Source: Bacteroidetes bacterium UBA7674 (GTDB lineage Bacteria > Bacteroidota > Bacteroidia > Chitinophagales > Chitinophagaceae). Taken from it: a stretch of DNA of 64,000 nucleotides. Below, in pieces: positions 1 to 7,680 of this stretch (positions are counted from its first letter, which is position 1; each line of letters starts with the position of its first letter). The translations under genes were made by a program, and so were the position numbers. The stretch covers positions 248,001-312,000 of the forward strand of contig DLHG01000013.1 in the NCBI GenBank assembly GCA_002483105.1. The letters run 5' to 3'. The notes beneath the pieces are model-generated. The model was not told the origin of the DNA. It worked only from the letters and a program-made list of their open reading frames with translations, and did no database searches.

Positions 1-2
1 AT

Positions 3-689
3 GGCAGGCGCAGAGACTATAGTGTGTATTACAACGGCGTGATATACCCGATGGAAAATTTCCTGGGAGATACCGCGATCTTTGGTATCAAAGTAACAGA
101 CAATATTGTAGCGTACAATAACTATGCGAACCAGTTCAGGGTATTCTATCATGGAGAACTGATATCGCAGGAAGACTATGCAGTGAGTAGTTTTGATGCA
201 GGGAGAAATACCGTTGCGTATGTAGACGCAAACAAGACCTTTAAAATATTTCATAACGGCAACACATTCCTCGTAGAGAACTTTGCGCCACTTAGTTACC
301 GTGCGGGTGACAATATGGTAGCCTATGTTTCTAACGACGGTTATTTCAAAATATTCTACGGAGATAGTGTCAGGACAATTGGCTACTTCAATCCTGAGTT
401 TGAAGTGGGTGATAATCTTTGTGCCTACAGAGATCCTAGTGGTTATTTAAAAGTCTTCTACAAAGGCGAGATCACGCAACTGGAAAGCTACTATCCCAAT
501 AATTTTGTGGTGCAATACAACTCTATTGCATACGTGAACAGGGCCAATATCCTCAGGATGTTCTCTGAAGGTGAGCTATATGATGTAACAAGTGCCAGTC
601 TTGAAAGCTGGGAACTGAACTACGACGTTGTGAAGTACCAGATAGGCCGCAACATGTTCCGCTTCTTTTATAAGGGCAGGGAATATTAA
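3..689 (+). CDS. C-terminal part of a repeat protein (5' end outside window)
   Basis: The frame is open from the window edge, so the true start lies upstream; at least 228 residues are visible. The sequence consists of degenerate repeats of about 45-50 residues, each with a core like 'NxVAYxxxxGxFKxFYxGE' (for example near residues 85-115 and 125-155 of the visible part). This periodic alternation of aromatic and Gly/Asn residues suggests a beta-propeller or stacked beta-repeat protein, possibly exported. No catalytic motif is visible and I do not recognise the family by name. The C-terminus ends 'FFYKGREY' with no T9SS sorting signal. It is convergent with the NlpC/P60 gene, only 5 bases apart. 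Confidence 0.7.
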   Translation, partial: GRRRDYSVYYNGVIYPMENFLGDTAIFGIKVTDNIVAYNNYANQFRVFYHGELISQEDYAVSSFDAGRNTVAYVDANKTFKIFHNGNTFLVENFAPLSYRAGDNMVAYVSNDGYFKIFYGDSVRTIGYFNPEFEVGDNLCAYRDPSGYLKVFYKGEITQLESYYPNNFVVQYNSIAYVNRANILRMFSEGELYDVTSASLESWELNYDVVKYQIGRNMFRFFYKGREY

Positions 690-694
690 TTCGA

Positions 695-1480
695 TTAAAA
701 ATACCTTTTCACAAACCTAAGGTTGTGTGTGCGTTGCCTGCGGGCCACGCTGATGATACCGCCCTGGTCTATTTTATCTATCACTACACGCCCCCCGGCA
801 TCTGTCGCATGAATGATAGTACTTTCATCAATCAGGATGCCCACGTGTACAATTTTACCATCTGCATTATCAAAGAAAGCCAGGTCACCGCAATGGGTAT
901 TTTGCAGGAAGTCAACCGTTGTTCCCTCCAGTGCCTGCTGACTGGCATCGCGTGGAATAGCTTTGCCGCATAATTTATAAGCCATCTGTGTAAGCCCTGA
1001 GCAATCTATGCCGGCTATGGTGCGGCCTCCCCAGTAGTACGGAGCATTCATATACTGCAATGCAGCAGCCTTAATAGTCTCTTTGGTTAGCTCCAGTTGA
1101 GCAAAGTCAAGTTTCTTCCCTTTGAATTTACCCTGCTCTATCCCAATGGTCACTTTTCCGCCTTTAAGAGGAAAGAGGTCTGATCCCATAGGCAACCACA
1201 TTTCACTTTCCGGCAGTACGAGCTTGTCGGTATTGCGGGCGGTAATGAATTTCAGCTCTTTATTATAGGCCTTGCGGGTAACAACAGTCAACTGGGAAAT
1301 CTTGCACCAACCTACATAGCTATCCCATTCGCACTTGATCTTTGCCCAATCTTTGTCGTTTATTTCTAATATCTCCACTCTTTCCCCAAAAAGTACTTCA
1401 TTTACCTGTTCGGAAGAATGGGCTGGTTCGCTGCGCATTGGGCAACGGGAAACATTACAATAGGCAAAGGATAGAACCAT
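695..1480 (-). CDS. NlpC/P60 (C40) cell-wall peptidase with N-terminal SH3-like region
   Basis: Predicted 261 residues. The C-terminal half is a papain-like NlpC/P60 domain, which in this family cleaves gamma-D-Glu-meso-diaminopimelate (or related) bonds in peptidoglycan stem peptides. Catalytic Cys is in 'GIDCSGL' (about residue 160), His in 'IVHVGIL' (about 212), and a third polar residue is probably the His of 'IIHA' (about 224). The first 80 residues ('MRSEPAHSSEQ', 'LFGERVEIL', 'VGWC') look like a bacterial SH3 domain. The frame extends to position 1555, but I chose the internal ATG at 1480 because the protein then begins directly with the SH3 strand. No signal peptide is evident with either start. 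The fold assignment is confident, the start less so. Confidence 0.85.
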   Translation of the reverse strand: MVLSFAYCNVSRCPMRSEPAHSSEQVNEVLFGERVEILEINDKDWAKIKCEWDSYVGWCKISQLTVVTRKAYNKELKFITARNTDKLVLPESEMWLPMGSDLFPLKGGKVTIGIEQGKFKGKKLDFAQLELTKETIKAAALQYMNAPYYWGGRTIAGIDCSGLTQMAYKLCGKAIPRDASQQALEGTTVDFLQNTHCGDLAFFDNADGKIVHVGILIDESTIIHATDAGGRVVIDKIDQGGIISVARRQRTHNLRFVKRYF

Positions 1481-1630
1481 TGAAGGGGAATTTCGCCTTA
1501 AAATTAAGCTATGTTCGGTGTCGTGCAAACCTTTGTTCTTTTTAGTTACCCCCATATTCCTATAGGCTAATGTCTGCCGTTCGGAAATCTTTTATTAACT
1601 TAGCACGCTAACATTAGGACAAGTCACATA

Positions 1631-1662
1631 TTGCACTTAATAATGTGACATTATTAATTTTA
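1631..1662 (+). promoter_or_regulatory. Candidate Bacteroidota promoter for rny
   Basis: TTG at 1631-1633 and TAATTTTA at 1655-1662 are separated by 21 bases. The -7 box differs from TAnnTTTG in its last base. It lies 24 bases upstream of the rny ATG. Weak, pattern-based call. Confidence 0.3.
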
Positions 1663-1685
1663 CTTGAAAAAGACTCATATATATC

Positions 1686-3260
1686 ATGGACAGTACGATC
1701 ATTGTCGCCATCGTTGCGGTGGTGGCTATAGTAATAGGCACACTACTGGGTAAAGCGATTTTCTCAAAAAACACAAAGAAACAGGTAGAAGAAGCAGAAG
1801 CACAAGCAAAAAAACTGATTGAAGACGCTAAAACACTTGCAGAAACACTTAAGGACAAAAAAATACTAGAAGCAAAAGAACACTTTTTACAACTTAAGAG
1901 CGAACACGAGAAAGACGCTAATCAACGTAATCAAAAGCTCGTGGAAGCGGAAGCCCGCATCAAGCAGCAGCAGCAAAGCAACAACGATAAGCATTCTGCC
2001 CTGCAAAAGCAGATCCAGGAGAATGAAAATCAAAAGCAAAACCTCGAGCGCCAGCTGGAGGTGGTGAACATTAAGCGTACTGAACTGGAAAAACACCAGG
2101 AAGAGCACATAAAAAGGCTGGAAAAGGTAGCTAATCTCTCTGCTGAAGAAGCTAAGACAGAGCTGATTGAAGCCGTGAAAGAAGAAGCACGTACCCGTGC
2201 AATGGCGCATGTGAAGGAGATAATGGAAGAGGCTAAGGTAAATGCAACCAAAGAAGCCAAGAAGATCATCATCCAATCTATACAACGTACAGGTGCTGAA
2301 CAGACCATTGAGAATGCCATCACTGTGTTCAACCTGGAAAGTGACGAAATAAAAGGACAGATCATCGGCCGCGAAGGACGTAACATTCGTGCGCTGGAAG
2401 CAGCAACCGGAGTTGACCTGATCATTGATGATACCCCGGAAGCAATAGTACTGAGCTGCTTTGACCCGCTACGCCGTGAGATAGCGCGCCTATCCTTGCA
2501 ACGCCTTGTTCAGGATGGCCGTATTCACCCTGCCCGTATTGAGGAAGTAGTGGAAAAGACCAAGAAGCAACTGGAAGAGCAGATAATGGAAATAGGTGAG
2601 CGCACCATTATCGAACTTGGAGTACACGGCCTGCATAAGGACCTCGTTCGCCTGGTAGGTAAAATGCGTTTCCGTTCGTCTTACGGACAGAACCTGTTGA
2701 TGCACTCTAAAGAAACTGCCAACCTTTGCGGTATCATGGCGGCGGAATTAGGATTAGGACAAAAAGTAGTAAAACTGGCTAAACGTGCCGGTCTCCTCCA
2801 CGATATAGGTAAAGTGCCGGATGAAGAAACAGAACTGAGCCACGCATTGTTAGGCGCTAAGGTTGCTGAAAGATGTGGGGAACATCCTGCCATCGTGAAC
2901 GCTATAGGTGCCCACCACGATGAAATGGAAATGACCTACATTATTTCTCCTTTGGTTCAGGCATGTGATGCCATCAGTGGTGCAAGACCGGGTGCCCGTC
3001 GCGAAATGATGCAAAGCTACCTGCAACGTATCAAAGACCTGGAGAACCTCGCTTTGGCATATACAGGTGTTGAAAAAGCATACGCAATACAAGCAGGCCG
3101 TGAGCTTCGCGTAATAGTAGAAGCCGACAAAGTAAGCGATGCGGATAGCGATCGCCTGTCTTTCGAAATTGCAGACAAGATCCAGAAGGAAATGCAATAT
3201 CCGGGCCAGATAAAAGTGACTGTAATACGTGAACTGCGTGCGGTGAACATAGCCCGCTAA
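1686..3260 (+). CDS. rny: Ribonuclease Y
   Basis: 524 residues, the usual length for RNase Y, a membrane-anchored endoribonuclease that starts mRNA decay. The N-terminus is a single transmembrane anchor (about residues 3-24), followed by a long highly charged coiled coil (about 30-200). A KH RNA-binding domain follows ('IIGREGRNIRALE', about 225-240), then an HD phosphohydrolase domain with 'HSKE' (about 340) and the metal-binding 'HDIGK' (about 372). All expected catalytic residues are present. It is a single-gene unit with its own terminator downstream at 3280. Confidence 0.97.
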   Translation: MDSTIIVAIVAVVAIVIGTLLGKAIFSKNTKKQVEEAEAQAKKLIEDAKTLAETLKDKKILEAKEHFLQLKSEHEKDANQRNQKLVEAEARIKQQQQSNNDKHSALQKQIQENENQKQNLERQLEVVNIKRTELEKHQEEHIKRLEKVANLSAEEAKTELIEAVKEEARTRAMAHVKEIMEEAKVNATKEAKKIIIQSIQRTGAEQTIENAITVFNLESDEIKGQIIGREGRNIRALEAATGVDLIIDDTPEAIVLSCFDPLRREIARLSLQRLVQDGRIHPARIEEVVEKTKKQLEEQIMEIGERTIIELGVHGLHKDLVRLVGKMRFRSSYGQNLLMHSKETANLCGIMAAELGLGQKVVKLAKRAGLLHDIGKVPDEETELSHALLGAKVAERCGEHPAIVNAIGAHHDEMEMTYIISPLVQACDAISGARPGARREMMQSYLQRIKDLENLALAYTGVEKAYAIQAGRELRVIVEADKVSDADSDRLSFEIADKIQKEMQYPGQIKVTVIRELRAVNIAR

Positions 3261-3279
3261 GGTTCAGAAAACTATATAT

Positions 3280-3317
3280 AACGTGCCATACTTTCACTAG
3301 TGTGGCACGTTTTCTTT
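3280..3317 (+). terminator. Rho-independent terminator after rny
   Basis: A 12-bp stem (AACGTGCCATAC against GTGTGGCACGTT, one G-U pair) with an 8-base loop, followed by TTCTTTG. Confidence 0.85.
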
Positions 3318-3340
3318 GTGGTAACTATAAACAATCATTA

Positions 3341-3372
3341 TTGCGGCGCTATGCGTATGTATAGTAGCTTTG
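3341..3372 (+). promoter_or_regulatory. Promoter of the NADH dehydrogenase gene
   Basis: TTG at 3341-3343, 21 bases, then a perfect TAGCTTTG (-7 TAnnTTTG) at 3365-3372. The ATG is at 3392, giving a leader of only about a dozen bases. Confidence 0.55.
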
Positions 3373-3391
3373 CAATATAAAATCAGCCATT

Positions 3392-4702
3392 ATGACCAAG
3401 AGAAGAATAGTAATTTTGGGGGCAGGATTTGCGGGCTTACAGTTAGCCAGACAGATAAAAGATACAGGTTGCGATGTCACTATCATTGACCAATACAATT
3501 TCCACCAATTCCAACCATTATTTTACCAGGTAGCCACGGCAAGATTAGAACCCAGTTCAATATCGTTCCCGTTAAGAAAAGTTTTTCAACGCAAAAGAAA
3601 TGTACATGTTCGCATCACCAAAGTAGAAGAGATAGATACGGCAAATAACAGCGTTATTACAGAAGACGGCGTTTTCGAATACGACCAATTGATCATCGCT
3701 ACGGGTTGCACTTCCAATTATTTTGGCAATAAAGAAATAGAGAAGTATGCCTTCCCTATGAAATCAACTACGGAAGCGATCACATTGCGTAACCGTATCT
3801 TGCTCAACTTTGAAGACGCACTAAGTGCAAATGGCGAAGAACTGGACGAGATACTGAACATCGCCGTTGTAGGCGGAGGGCCTACCGGTGTAGAACTCGC
3901 CGGTGCATTAGCAGAAATGAAGAAGAACGTCTTGCCGCGCGATTATCCTGACATGGATTTCTCGCATCTGAAGATACATTTGATAGAAGGACTCGGCAAT
4001 ACACTTGCGAATATGAGTGAAGGCTCAAAGAGGAAATCACAAGAGTATCTCGAAGAGTTGGGCGTGAAGGTGATGCTCAATACACTGGTAGATACCTATG
4101 ATGGGCACACGATCACTTTTAAAGATGGTACATCGCTCAAGACCCGCACCATGATATGGGCGGCTGGTGTAATGGGCAACGTGCCTGTTGGCATACCTAA
4201 AGACATCATAGTAAGGGGCAACAGGATAAAGGTGGATAGGCACAATAGGGTAGAGGGTTTAGGCAACGTGTATGCCATAGGTGATGTATCCTATATGGAA
4301 ACGCCTAAGTATCCTAAAGGGCATCCGCAAGTAGCCAATGTAGCGGTGAACCAGGGCAAGACACTGGCAAAGAATTTAAAACGACTGCTGCATAACAAGC
4401 CACTCACCGAATTTGAGTACAAAGATCCGGGTTCATTAGCAACGATAGGTAAACGCAAAGCGGTAGTTGATCTGCCGTTCATCAGTTTCCAGGGATTTAT
4501 CGCATGGTTGTTCTGGATGTTCCTGCACCTGATGCTGATATTGAGTGTGAAGAATAAACTCATCATCTTCTTCAACTGGGCCATCAGTTATTTTACCAAC
4601 GATACGACGCTTCGCCTGATACTATTACCAACCCGCAAGCAGGTAGAAATGGGCATAGCTCATCATTCAATGGAAGACCCGGAACAAGTGGTGAAGAAAT
4701 AA
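3392..4702 (+). CDS. ndh: Type II NADH dehydrogenase (NDH-2), FAD/NAD-dependent
   Basis: 436 residues. NDH-2 enzymes oxidise NADH and reduce quinone at the inner face of the membrane without pumping protons. An FAD-binding Rossmann motif 'GAGFAGLQLA' is at residues 10-19 and a second nucleotide-binding motif 'VVGGGPTGVELAG' near 159-171. A late 'GNVYAIGDVS' segment matches the second FAD contact of the family. The C-terminal 80 residues contain two hydrophobic stretches ('FIAWLFWMFLHLMLIL' and the segment after it) that would anchor it in the membrane, as in cyanobacterial and Bacteroidota NDH-2 forms. It is preceded by its own promoter and followed by a hairpin. Confidence 0.92.
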   Translation: MTKRRIVILGAGFAGLQLARQIKDTGCDVTIIDQYNFHQFQPLFYQVATARLEPSSISFPLRKVFQRKRNVHVRITKVEEIDTANNSVITEDGVFEYDQLIIATGCTSNYFGNKEIEKYAFPMKSTTEAITLRNRILLNFEDALSANGEELDEILNIAVVGGGPTGVELAGALAEMKKNVLPRDYPDMDFSHLKIHLIEGLGNTLANMSEGSKRKSQEYLEELGVKVMLNTLVDTYDGHTITFKDGTSLKTRTMIWAAGVMGNVPVGIPKDIIVRGNRIKVDRHNRVEGLGNVYAIGDVSYMETPKYPKGHPQVANVAVNQGKTLAKNLKRLLHNKPLTEFEYKDPGSLATIGKRKAVVDLPFISFQGFIAWLFWMFLHLMLILSVKNKLIIFFNWAISYFTNDTTLRLILLPTRKQVEMGIAHHSMEDPEQVVKK

Positions 4703-4703
4703 T

Positions 4704-4739
4704 CTAGATGTCCACACCTCAAAGGTGTGGGACATCTAG
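4704..4739. repeat. Palindromic hairpin, left copy of a flanking pair
   Basis: CTAGATGTCC-ACACCT pairs with AGGTGTGGGACATCTAG with one bulged base. There is no clear T-tract. The same core (AGATGT..CACACCT) recurs on the other side of the next gene at 5355-5394. It may act as a terminator or be a REP-like element. Confidence 0.7.
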
Positions 4740-4806
4740 TAGGGAAATAGTGGCATTAATACGTCTATATTAAAGAGTGGCAATAGTTGCTCTCAAATTG
4801 CTTTTT

Positions 4807-5352
4807 ATGAGATCAATTACTTTCATTGTCCTTCTGCTATTATCCCAAATTAGTGTTGCCCAGACAGAACTAAACACATTGCAATATTCAATTATCGGGC
4901 AATATAATTCAAATCGCCAGCTCCCAAATGATACCGTTTCAAATCGTTACTTAGCTGAGGAAAAAGAAGAAGTATTCACTCAGGGAGGAAAAAAAAGAAT
5001 AGATACTTTCTTGACTATTTTGACAAGTTTTGGAATCGATACAAATGAGTTTCTTACAGGTTACTACTTGCAGGATAATTCAAAATGGGATATAAATAAA
5101 TTGCCTAAAGGCTTACTGCCAAATCTTAAGATATATAAACGGTACTATACTAAGGTCGAAGAAGGCGAGGTCTCTAACGTCCTCTATTCGTTTTCAAAAA
5201 TGATCTTTCTAAATAATAGACAATATTGTGTTGTTCGTATCCGTACTCAATTCCTAGGACACCATATAAGTTCATCGTACACATATTTGCTTAAGCTTAG
5301 TGGTGGACAATGGGAAGAGATATGTAAAGTAGATGCTTTCGCCACGCTCTAG
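4807..5352 (+). CDS. Secreted protein of unknown function, AT-rich
   Basis: 181 residues from the ATG at 4807. The preceding in-frame ATG at 4777 would put ten extra residues before an otherwise clean signal peptide ('MRSITFIVLLLLSQISVAQ', cleavage after SVA). The mature part has many Tyr, Asn and Lys residues and no motif I recognise. Base composition is clearly more AT-rich than the ndh gene before it. It is boxed by two matching palindromic hairpins (4704-4739 and 5355-5394), which together with composition suggests an inserted gene. Function cannot be inferred. Confidence 0.7.
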   Translation: MRSITFIVLLLLSQISVAQTELNTLQYSIIGQYNSNRQLPNDTVSNRYLAEEKEEVFTQGGKKRIDTFLTILTSFGIDTNEFLTGYYLQDNSKWDINKLPKGLLPNLKIYKRYYTKVEEGEVSNVLYSFSKMIFLNNRQYCVVRIRTQFLGHHISSSYTYLLKLSGGQWEEICKVDAFATL

Positions 5353-5354
5353 GT

Positions 5355-5394
5355 AAATAGATGTGCCACACCTCAAGGTGTGACACATCTATTT
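5355..5394. repeat. Palindromic hairpin, right copy of a flanking pair; bidirectional terminator
   Basis: A 19-bp stem with one mismatch (left arm 5355-5373, right arm 5376-5394) and a 2-base loop, ending in ATTT on both sides. It sits exactly between two convergent genes and shares its core with the hairpin at 4704-4739. Confidence 0.8.
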
Positions 5395-6100
5395 AAGCCG
5401 AAAGCTGCCTCGCTAAAACTCTTTTCGCAATAGGCAACAAAGTCTCATTCAACGGCACCGCCATTGGTGATATCACACTATAAACCGCCGGATTCGGCAG
5501 TGTGCGAATAGAACGGATAATATCGAGCTTTATCTGCTCGTAAGTATTTACCAGACTCTTGTTGAAGCTGTCTATGTACTCCATCTTTATGCCTTTATAT
5601 CGCGCGTCTTTTTCTTCAAAGAGCGTAATCGTGTAGGCATAAGCCAATACCTCGGAATATTGCCCGTAGTGCAGCAGCATATAGCCTTCATCTTTATAAA
5701 GCGGCACAATACCAACGGGTTCGACTTTCAGTTGTTTCTCGATGGTTTCGTATATCTCTGCACCGTCTTCTATGTGGCGCTTTAGTTGAGGCGTAGCGTA
5801 TTGAATGATACGCTCCAACTCCTGCATCAACTCGCTATCTTCCAGCATGGCCTCATAAGTCAGTTCCAGTTTTTGCAGGTCTATTTGAGTTAGTTGTTTC
5901 GGGAAACTGCTTTGCAGGAATTTCTTATTGTCGCGCAGGGAGATAAGGTTGTTATAGTGAAACACCATGTCGGCCAACTGCGGATAAAGCTTTGTCTCGG
6001 TGAAGTACTTATTCACCTCTTTCAGGTAGGCAAGGAGTTTATACTTCTGCAGCTCAAAATCTACATATCCTTCTATGAACCATGTTTCGCTCAGTTTCAT
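5393..6100 (-). CDS. Conserved hypothetical protein, cytoplasmic, alpha-helical
   Basis: 235 residues, with no signal peptide or transmembrane segment. The sequence is rich in Leu, Glu, Lys and Tyr with long predicted helices ('LQKLELTYEAMLEDSELMQE'). It resembles uncharacterised single-copy proteins of Bacteroidota, but I cannot assign a family or activity. The stop codon overlaps the hairpin at 5355-5394. The start ATG at 6100 is the first in frame. Its monocistronic placement next to osmC gives no functional hint. Confidence 0.75.
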   Translation of the reverse strand: MKLSETWFIEGYVDFELQKYKLLAYLKEVNKYFTETKLYPQLADMVFHYNNLISLRDNKKFLQSSFPKQLTQIDLQKLELTYEAMLEDSELMQELERIIQYATPQLKRHIEDGAEIYETIEKQLKVEPVGIVPLYKDEGYMLLHYGQYSEVLAYAYTITLFEEKDARYKGIKMEYIDSFNKSLVNTYEQIKLDIIRSIRTLPNPAVYSVISPMAVPLNETLLPIAKRVLARQLSA

Positions 6101-6185
6101 AACATCATCGTTTAACGAATAACTACAAAATGAATGCCGCTATTAAAGTTACGATGCAGGATGCGTTAAAGCAATGGTAAAAAAC

Positions 6186-6581
6186 TTATGTCAATTTCGT
6201 GTTGATATGTATGGGGTGGGTGAGTGTCTCGTGTATGGGGCACTTGTTGGCAATAAGGAGTAACCGGTTGGTTTGTTCTTCCGTCAGTTCGCCATGAAAA
6301 GTGATATCGCGGTGCAGGAGGGTCTCATTAATATCATTCTTCCTGTCGAAGGTGACTTTTACCTCAATCTTTTCCAACGGCCAGCCTTTCCTGTCGGCAT
6401 ACATACGCACAGTAATACAAGTACAGGCTCCCAATGAAGACGCCAACAATTCTTCCGGTGAAAATCCCGCATCCGTTCCGCCTGAAGTAGCGGGTTCATC
6501 TGCTATAATGTTATTACCGCTTTCCGTTCTTAGTTGCGTGCTGTAGTGGTCTGTTCCTATCTGCGCTTGTATCGTCTTCAT
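6186..6581 (-). CDS. OsmC/Ohr-family thiol peroxidase-like protein
   Basis: 131 residues, a full-length OsmC-fold protein. The family reduces organic or fatty-acid hydroperoxides with a reactive cysteine pair. Cys is present in 'SLGACTCIT' (residues 53 and 55) on the central helix and in 'NKCPIHETL' (about 114), which matches the YhfA/OsmC pattern. The N-terminal strand and the 'GGTDAGFSPEELLA' loop are typical. No signal peptide, so cytoplasmic. Probable role is oxidative-stress defence; the exact substrate is unknown. Confidence 0.92.
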   Translation of the reverse strand: MKTIQAQIGTDHYSTQLRTESGNNIIADEPATSGGTDAGFSPEELLASSLGACTCITVRMYADRKGWPLEKIEVKVTFDRKNDINETLLHRDITFHGELTEEQTNRLLLIANKCPIHETLTHPIHINTKLT

Positions 6582-6596
6582 CTTAGTGTATTTAAT

Positions 6597-6630
6597 GTAC
6601 TCCTCCCCTTTAGGGAGTTCGGGAGGACTT
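6597..6630. repeat. C-run/G-run hairpin repeat, copy 1
   Basis: CTCC...CCCTTTAGGG...GGGAGGA stem-loop between osmC and yitT. Similar C-run/G-run elements occur at 14894, 25124, 44311 and 57281. Confidence 0.6.
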
Positions 6631-7518
6631 CTAATGCAATGCCCTCTGTTTGATCATGCCACCTTTAGTGTCTGTCACCACATGTTGGATAATAAAGGCA
6701 TCTTCATCCACCATTCTCACTTCTGTGATGAATCGCTGCACTTCCAGCCTCGTTACAACTGTGAAGATGATCTTGCGCTCGGTTTCTATGACACCCTTCT
6801 TACCATATCCACCTTCACCTTTGTAAATAGTAGCAGCTTTCTTCAGCTTATTGATAATAGTGTCTTTCACCTCGTTAGACTTATCCGAAATAATAGTCAC
6901 CCCGATGTACTCCTCTATACCGGTTATCACAAAGTCAACTGTTTTGGAAGCCGCTATATAGGTGAGCATAGAGTACAATGCCGTTTCAAGACCAATGAGT
7001 ACGCCCGATACGCAGAACACAAGAATATTAAAACCACCAATCACATCGCCTACTGTAAGCGAAGATTTCCTGCTGATATATATCGCCATTACCTCTGTGC
7101 CGTCTATCACACTACTGCCCCGCATGGTAAGCCCAATGCCCGCACCTACAAAGAACCCACCAAAAACTGCTATCAATAGCTTGTCGCTGGTGAGCGGCGG
7201 CACATGCACAAAATGCACCATTGTGGCAAGCGTCACAATGCTTAAAAATGCTTTTATGGCGAATGCCTTTGATACCTGTTTACTTCCTATAAGGATAAAG
7301 GGAATATTGAGCGCTATCAACAATACTGAGAAGTCAATACCAGGCATCAGCCTGTTTACCAGCAGAGATATACCGGTAACCCCGCCGTCAAGAAACCCGT
7401 TCGGTAATAGGAATCCGTTCAGTCCCACTGTTGCCGACATGATGCCGCACGCTACCAGTACAAAATCTTTTATGGAATTGAGATTTTCAAGTCTCAGCTT
7501 TTTGTTGCTTTCAATCAT
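6631..7518 (-). CDS. YitT-family membrane protein (DUF161 + DUF2179)
   Basis: 295 residues. Five to six hydrophobic segments fill residues 18-195 with Gly-rich motifs ('NGFLLPNGFLDGGVTGISLL', 'GSSVIDGTEVMAIYISRK') characteristic of the YitT/DUF161 family. The remaining about 90 residues ('EEYIGVTIISDKSNEVKDTI', 'YKGEGGYGKKGVIETERKII') form the soluble DUF2179 domain found fused to it. Members are inner-membrane proteins of unknown function, possibly transporters. It is divergent from the large outer-membrane gene at 7681. Confidence 0.9.
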   Translation of the reverse strand: MIESNKKLRLENLNSIKDFVLVACGIMSATVGLNGFLLPNGFLDGGVTGISLLVNRLMPGIDFSVLLIALNIPFILIGSKQVSKAFAIKAFLSIVTLATMVHFVHVPPLTSDKLLIAVFGGFFVGAGIGLTMRGSSVIDGTEVMAIYISRKSSLTVGDVIGGFNILVFCVSGVLIGLETALYSMLTYIAASKTVDFVITGIEEYIGVTIISDKSNEVKDTIINKLKKAATIYKGEGGYGKKGVIETERKIIFTVVTRLEVQRFITEVRMVDEDAFIIQHVVTDTKGGMIKQRALH

Positions 7519-7612
7519 AATATTGTCGTTGGCTTGCTCGTTTTAAAGATAATAAAAACAAGGACTTGAAGGATATTAATGATATGTGACCTTTCTATGT
7601 CTCTATATCAAA

Positions 7613-7641
7613 TTGCTTGCTGCCATTTTACATTATCTTTG
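7613..7641 (+). promoter_or_regulatory. Promoter of the large outer-membrane protein gene
   Basis: TTG at 7613-7615, 18 bases, then a perfect TATCTTTG at 7634-7641. It lies inside the longest open frame, so the ATG at 7579 cannot be the start if this promoter is real. The first usable in-frame start downstream is TTG at 7681. Confidence 0.6.
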
Positions 7642-7680
7642 ATATGTTGCGGATACCGCAAATACATCAAAAATCGTGAC

